This document shows positions 59,747 through 64,000 of a stretch of 64,000 nt of DNA, in pieces. Each line of letters opens with the position of its first letter. Positions within the stretch are counted from its first letter, which is position 1. The stretch is taken from the NCBI RefSeq assembly GCF_004784465.1, contig NZ_SRRU01000012.1, positions 62,001 to 126,000 of the forward strand, read 5' to 3'. Position numbers and translations under genes: made by a program. This DNA comes from Streptomyces griseoluteus (GTDB lineage: Bacteria; Actinomycetota; Actinomycetes; Streptomycetales; Streptomycetaceae). A model generated the notes under the pieces. It saw nothing but the letters and a program-made list of their open reading frames with translations. It was not told where the DNA came from and searched no databases.

Positions 59747-61807
59747 GTGAAGATCGCATTCCTGGTCCGCGACCTGTGCCACATGGGCGGGGTGGTGAGC
59801 GCGACCCAGAACCTCGCCGGGGCGCTCGCCGAGAGGCACGAGGTCGAGATCGTCGCGCTGCGCAAGGTCCGTGACGAGTCGTACTTCCCGCTGGACCCGC
59901 GGGTGACGGTACGGGCACTGACCGACCTGCGCCCGTACTCGCCCGTCTCGGACGTGGACGATCCGCTGGCCGACCGGTTCACGCTGGTCTACCCGCCCAA
60001 CGCCGGGGTGAAGAAGCCGGTGGTGAGCCGGCTGGCCGAACGGCGGCTGCTGGAGTACCTCGCCACCACCGACGCGGATGTGGTGGTCAGCTCCAACCCG
60101 CGCATCACCGTGCTGCTGGCGCACGCCCAGGGGGGCTTCCTGCGGGTCGCCCAGGAGCATTCGATGCCGCTCATATACGCCGACGACGTGAAGAAGAAGC
60201 TCTTCCCCGCCTACCTCCGCCTGGACGCGCTGACCGCGCTCACCCCCGAGGAGGCCGACAGCATCGCCGGGCAGGTGCCCGGCGTCCGCGACCGGCTCGC
60301 GGTGATGCCCAACTGTGTGCCGGCCGCGCCGGTCCGCTCGCGCGGCACCAACAAGGTCGTCATCTCCGCCGGCCATCTCACCGACAACAAGAACCACGCG
60401 CTGCTCGTCGAGGCGTTCGCGCAGGTGCACGCCGAGGCCCCGGACTGGACGCTGCGGATCTACGGCAGCGGTGCCGAGAAGGCGCGCCTGCGTGCCCGTG
60501 TCCATGAACTCGGTCTGTCCAACCATGTGTTGCTGATGGGCCCGGCCGCGCCGGTGACGCCCGAGTTCGGCAAGGGGTCGATCTTCGTGCTCCCTTCCAA
60601 GCGGGAGGCGTTCGGCAACGTCATCGTGGAGGCCATGGCCGCGGGGCTGCCCGTCGTCAGCACGGACGCCGATCACGGCCCGCGCAACATCCTCACCGAC
60701 GGCGAGGACGGACTGATCGTGCCGTGCGGCGACGTGGACGCCATGGCGCAGGCCGTACTGCGGCTGGTGCGGGACGACGAGCTGCGGCTGAAGATGGCCG
60801 AGGCCGCGGTGACCGGTGCCGAGCGGTTCCAGGAGACGGCGAGCCGGGAGCGGTTCGAGGAGATCCTCGCGCAGGCGTACGCCCGCAAGGAACTGCCCCG
60901 TGACGCCACCGTACGGGCCGACGAGCGGGGGAGCCTGCACATCGCCGTGGGCCCGCTGCCCGCGAGCGCCGAGGGCGCCGAGCTGGTGCTGCGCAAGGAG
61001 GGCAAGGCCCCCGAGGAGCGCCGGTTCGCGCTGACCCCCGGCGGCGACGCGCTCGTGCCCTGGGACGGCGGACTCCCGCAGGGCACCTGGCAGTTGGCCC
61101 TCGCCACCCCGGCGGGCGCCGAGGTGCCGCTGTTCGCCGACGGCTACGGCTGCGACACGCGGGACCTCCTCGCGGTCGGACTGCCCCGCACCGAGGGCCC
61201 GTCGCTCGCGCTGCTGCTGCCCCACCGGGACCAGGAGGGCCGGCTGCGGGTGCGCAGCGTGCTGCGCGCGACGCACGCCGAGGCCGGGATCGTCGAGGTC
61301 GACGAGCGGACCCTGCGGCTGCGGGCGGGCCTGTGGGGCGTGGAGGCCGGAGAGGGCGCGGTGCTGGAGGCGGTGCACCGGCGCGACAAGAAGCGTGTGC
61401 TGGCCTTCCCGCTCCAGGGAGCGGGGGACGGCACCGTCACCGCCGTGGTGGACTGCGCGGCCCTGGCGGAGGAGCACACCGGCGGGGCGGGCTCGGAGAT
61501 CGTCTGGGACTTCTGGGTGCGCCCGGCGGCCGGTGCCGAGCGGGTGGCGCTGGCGAAGCTGGCCACCGACGTGCTCAGCCCGATCGACGTGTTCGTGCTG
61601 CCCAGGCCGGTGCTCGTCACCGAGGAGGCCGTGGCCGGCGCCCTCCAGGAGCGCTCCTTCTCTCTGGGCGAGCGTGCCCTCCGGGAGGCCAGGCGGGTGC
61701 TGAAGCCGGCCCCGCGACCGAAGCCGGAGGTCCGCCGCCGGGAGACCGAACTGCGGCCCTACTTCACCCTGACCGGCCAGTTCGCGGTGAAGACCGTCCG
61801 CCTCTGA
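59747..61807 (+). CDS. GT4 glycosyltransferase with C-terminal extension (wall polymer)
   Basis: The 686-residue protein has a GT-B/GT4 domain in residues 1-385 with the EX7E motif in KREAFGNVIVEAMAAG and then GPRNILTDGEDGLIVP, preceded by an N-terminal acceptor domain (KIAFLVRDLCHMGGV). Residues 390-686 form a beta-rich region like the accessory C-terminal domains of teichoic-acid glycosyltransferases. GTG 59747 is chosen (GGGGGAAGAG upstream); ATG 59729 would add six residues. It converges with a TagF-type polymerase gene, so both probably act on a cell-wall glycopolymer. Confidence 0.88.
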   Translation: MKIAFLVRDLCHMGGVVSATQNLAGALAERHEVEIVALRKVRDESYFPLDPRVTVRALTDLRPYSPVSDVDDPLADRFTLVYPPNAGVKKPVVSRLAERRLLEYLATTDADVVVSSNPRITVLLAHAQGGFLRVAQEHSMPLIYADDVKKKLFPAYLRLDALTALTPEEADSIAGQVPGVRDRLAVMPNCVPAAPVRSRGTNKVVISAGHLTDNKNHALLVEAFAQVHAEAPDWTLRIYGSGAEKARLRARVHELGLSNHVLLMGPAAPVTPEFGKGSIFVLPSKREAFGNVIVEAMAAGLPVVSTDADHGPRNILTDGEDGLIVPCGDVDAMAQAVLRLVRDDELRLKMAEAAVTGAERFQETASRERFEEILAQAYARKELPRDATVRADERGSLHIAVGPLPASAEGAELVLRKEGKAPEERRFALTPGGDALVPWDGGLPQGTWQLALATPAGAEVPLFADGYGCDTRDLLAVGLPRTEGPSLALLLPHRDQEGRLRVRSVLRATHAEAGIVEVDERTLRLRAGLWGVEAGEGAVLEAVHRRDKKRVLAFPLQGAGDGTVTAVVDCAALAEEHTGGAGSEIVWDFWVRPAAGAERVALAKLATDVLSPIDVFVLPRPVLVTEEAVAGALQERSFSLGERALREARRVLKPAPRPKPEVRRRETELRPYFTLTGQFAVKTVRL

Positions 61808-61846
61808 GCCCACCGGGACGACAAGGCACAGCGGGACGACAAGGCA

Positions 61847-61890
61847 AAGGGGCCGGGCCCCGAGGACATTCCCTCCGGGCCCGGCCCCTT
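61847..61890. terminator. bidirectional terminator between GT4 and TagF-like genes
   Basis: A 14-bp perfect stem AAGGGGCCGGGCCC (61847-61860) with 61877-61890 and an inner GAGG/CCTC stem; it ends both convergent genes. Confidence 0.88.
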
Positions 61891-61903
61891 CCCGCGCTCC
61901 GGC

Positions 61904-64000
61904 TCAGAGCTCCTTGGCCTGCTCCAGCATCCGGTCCACGACCCGCGCCGAGGCGTGGCCGTCGTCCAGGTCGCAGAACAGGTGGTGGAAGCGGTCGAAC
62001 CGCTCCTGGTACTCCGCGGACACCGTGTCGATGTCGCGGATCGCGCTCACCAGGTCCTCGGAGTTGTCGATCAGCGGGCCGGGCGAGTCCTTCTCGAAGT
62101 CGAAGTAGAACCCGCGCAGCTTGTCGCGGTAGTGCTCCAGGTCGTACGTGAAGAAGAGCATCGGCCGCTTGAGGTGGGCGTAGTCGAACATCACGGACGA
62201 GTAGTCGGTGATCATGATGTCCGCCGCCAGGTACAGGTCGGCGATGTCCGGGTACTCCGAGGCGTCGAAGACGAAGCCGTTGCCCGCGCCGGGCACCGCG
62301 TCGACCACGTTGGAGTGGCGGCGGATCAGCAACACGTGGTCGTCACCGAGGCGGCGGCGCGCGTCCTCCAGGTCGATCCGCAGGTCGAAGAGGTACTGGC
62401 CGGCGCTGTGCGACTGGTCGTCGCGCCAGGTCGGCGCGTACAGCACGACCTTCTTGTCCTTCGGGATGCCCAGCGACTCCCGGACCTTGGCCGCGATCTT
62501 GTCCTTGTCCGGGGAGTACAGGTAGTCGTTGCGGGGGTAACCCGCCTCCTGGATCTCACCGTCGTAGGAGAAGGCGCGCTTGAGGATCGGCGTGGAGAAG
62601 CGGTTGGAGGAGACCAGCAGGCTCCAGTTCTTCGCCTCCAGTGCCAGCCGGTTCTGGTACTCGCGGTCGAAGTAGAGGGTCTCGATGTCGTGACCGATCT
62701 TCTTCAGCATGGTGCCGTGCCAGGTCTGCACGATGACCTGGCCGGGGCGGCGCTCCACCCACTCGGGCAGGTGCCCGTTGGTGACGATGTAGCGCGAGGT
62801 GGCCAGCGCCTCGAACCACTCCCGGCCCCACATGCGTACCTTCTCGGCGGTGGGCGGCAGGACCACCTGGCCGTCGCGCACGGCCCACAGGAACTTCATG
62901 TCGCTGCCCCGGCGCAGCAGTTCCTCGTGCATGGCACGCGGGCTGTCCGAGTACTGCTTGCCGTTGTAGCTGAGGAAGAACACCTGGTCGCGCAGCGGCT
63001 GTTCGCGGCCGGGCTCGTACACCTCGCGGCGCAACTGGAGCATGCGGTACGGGCCGCGCTCCAGGTCGGTCAGCTCCGAGCGGCAGTTGAGCTGCGGGAA
63101 GTCGCCCCAGCGGCTCTCGAACCAGTAGCGGCGGCCGCCCAGTTCGGTGTGGAGCGGGAACTGCGCGGAGGCGAGCCGGTCGATGACGAACTCGGCGTCC
63201 GGCACGCTCTCGTTCTCGCTGCGCAGCAGCAGGTTCCAGCGGCCGGCCTTCAGCGGGACCCCGCCGGAGCCGCCCATCACGGACGGGTCGAAGGAGACGG
63301 TGAAGGTGCCGTCGTCCGCCCAGTCCACCGACGCCTTGCGCTCGTCGAAGCGGTTGCTGGCCTTGAGTACCAGCTCGGAGCCGATCAGCTCGCGCGAGGC
63401 GCGGCCGCCGACGGCGATCCTGCCTTCCCGGACGGCGACCGAGGTCAGCACGGCCCGGCGCACCCGGCCGACGATCTTCAGATAGCCGTTGTTGCCGGAG
63501 ATCAGGGCGACCTCGCGGTTGGCACCGGCCGCGCCGAAGGACTCGGGCACGTCGGCGGAGAGGTCCGCGAGGCCCTCGCTCATGACACTGCCGAACTGGC
63601 GCTGCGTCCCGTCCGGGGACTTGGCCAGCAGCGCGACACTCCACAGCCGGCGCTCGGGCTGGGCGTGGTCGTCGACGTCCTCGCTGGCCAGCAGCACCAC
63701 GTCGGCCAGCGGCACCCGGCTCTGGAACGTGGTGCGCGTCCCCGCCCGGCCGACGTCGATCGGGTACCAGCGGACCTCGCCGCTCTTGGCGTTGGTCAGC
63801 CGCAGCGACAGCGTCTCGCCGGACTTCAGGTCGGTGCGCAGCTCGCCGTCGATCTCGACCGAGTCCGCGGTGAGCCGGCGGTCGGTGATCAGCGCGCGTA
63901 CCTTCTCCACGCGCAGCTTGAGCGCGCCGCGCTCCACGACCGGCAGCATCCGGAAGTCGTCGTCGAGCCACTGGTACGGCGCGAAGTTGGCCGCCGAGCC
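61904..64000 (-). CDS. CDP-glycerol glycerophosphotransferase family protein (TagF-like), 5' end outside window
   Basis: 699 residues are visible; the frame stays open to base 64000, so the N terminus is missing. The C-terminal half (about the last 380 residues) is the Glyphos_transf domain: VIVQTWHGTMLKKIGHDI with the catalytic-type His, YPRNDYL, DYSSVMFDYAHLKRPMLFF and FYFDFEKDSPGPLI. The N-terminal visible part is beta-rich (TagF-accessory-like). The enzyme extends poly(polyol-phosphate) teichoic acids from CDP-glycerol or a related donor at the inner membrane face. Confidence 0.9.
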   Translation of the reverse strand, partial: GSAANFAPYQWLDDDFRMLPVVERGALKLRVEKVRALITDRRLTADSVEIDGELRTDLKSGETLSLRLTNAKSGEVRWYPIDVGRAGTRTTFQSRVPLADVVLLASEDVDDHAQPERRLWSVALLAKSPDGTQRQFGSVMSEGLADLSADVPESFGAAGANREVALISGNNGYLKIVGRVRRAVLTSVAVREGRIAVGGRASRELIGSELVLKASNRFDERKASVDWADDGTFTVSFDPSVMGGSGGVPLKAGRWNLLLRSENESVPDAEFVIDRLASAQFPLHTELGGRRYWFESRWGDFPQLNCRSELTDLERGPYRMLQLRREVYEPGREQPLRDQVFFLSYNGKQYSDSPRAMHEELLRRGSDMKFLWAVRDGQVVLPPTAEKVRMWGREWFEALATSRYIVTNGHLPEWVERRPGQVIVQTWHGTMLKKIGHDIETLYFDREYQNRLALEAKNWSLLVSSNRFSTPILKRAFSYDGEIQEAGYPRNDYLYSPDKDKIAAKVRESLGIPKDKKVVLYAPTWRDDQSHSAGQYLFDLRIDLEDARRRLGDDHVLLIRRHSNVVDAVPGAGNGFVFDASEYPDIADLYLAADIMITDYSSVMFDYAHLKRPMLFFTYDLEHYRDKLRGFYFDFEKDSPGPLIDNSEDLVSAIRDIDTVSAEYQERFDRFHHLFCDLDDGHASARVVDRMLEQAKEL

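Overview
This window is linear chromosomal DNA of a Streptomyces species. The evidence is very high GC with strongly GC-biased third codon positions, many GTG starts, single-copy genes with Streptomyces-type sequences (SodF, Tig, ClpP1/ClpP2/ClpX, ValS, MreBCD, the long RNase E/G, Obg), and a gene order matching the conserved Streptomyces clp - valS - folC - ndk - mre - rne - rplU - obg core region. No rRNA, CRISPR array or insertion sequence was seen.

Layout. 0-14 kb: metabolism and stress genes (PepN, a mycothiol-linked DsbA-family protein, nickel-repressed SodF with a clear Nur box, two GABA/amino-acid permeases, BioY, RpiB, a Nei-type glycosylase, a membrane SpoIIE-type phosphatase, an HD protein and a membrane acyltransferase). 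14-25.7 kb: tRNA-Gly(TCC) and tRNA-Pro(TGG), then trigger factor, clpP1-clpP2-clpX, a Pro/Gly/Gln/Tyr-rich membrane protein, valS, folC, a DUF4233 gene and ndk. 26-32.5 kb: the wall-morphogenesis cluster mreB-mreC-mreD-pbp2-rodA(sfr), used in Streptomyces mainly for spore-wall synthesis. 32.6-36.2 kb: a CYTH-CHAD protein and a B12-binding-type radical SAM protein (TIGR03960 type).

36.2-49.9 kb is an accessory region that splits the radical SAM gene from its usual partner (the radical SAM-linked protein at 49.87 kb) and from rne. Its left part is built on three diverged copies of the radical SAM gene's 3' tail (from 36098, 38756 and 41209). The copies delimit two compact units of about 2.7 and 2.5 kb. 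Unit 1 carries a small Trp-rich ORF translationally coupled to a nuclease with coiled coil, Mrr-type and TerD domains, a candidate phage-defence or stress module. Unit 2 carries a large serine recombinase and little else. Copies A and B are each followed by a 61-codon small ORF ending in Val-Glu-Trp-Val; copy C keeps only a broken start of it. I read this as stacked serine-integrase elements in the 3' end of a core gene. The locus corresponds, as far as I can recall, to the phiJoe attB locus reported to be occupied by variable mobile elements in several Streptomyces. The right part (41.6-48.7 kb) holds a DUF1326/DUF2182 pair, an APC permease, a BBE-type flavin oxidase, DUF805, an alpha/beta hydrolase and two membrane-type proteins.

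49.9-64 kb returns to core genes: radical SAM-linked protein, RNase E/G with very long disordered arms, rplU-rpmA-obg. A nucleotidyltransferase and a glycerol-1-phosphate-dehydrogenase-like gene lie between rne and rplU. The window ends in convergent wall-polymer genes (a GT4 glycosyltransferase and a TagF-type CDP-glycerol glycerophosphotransferase cut off at base 64000).
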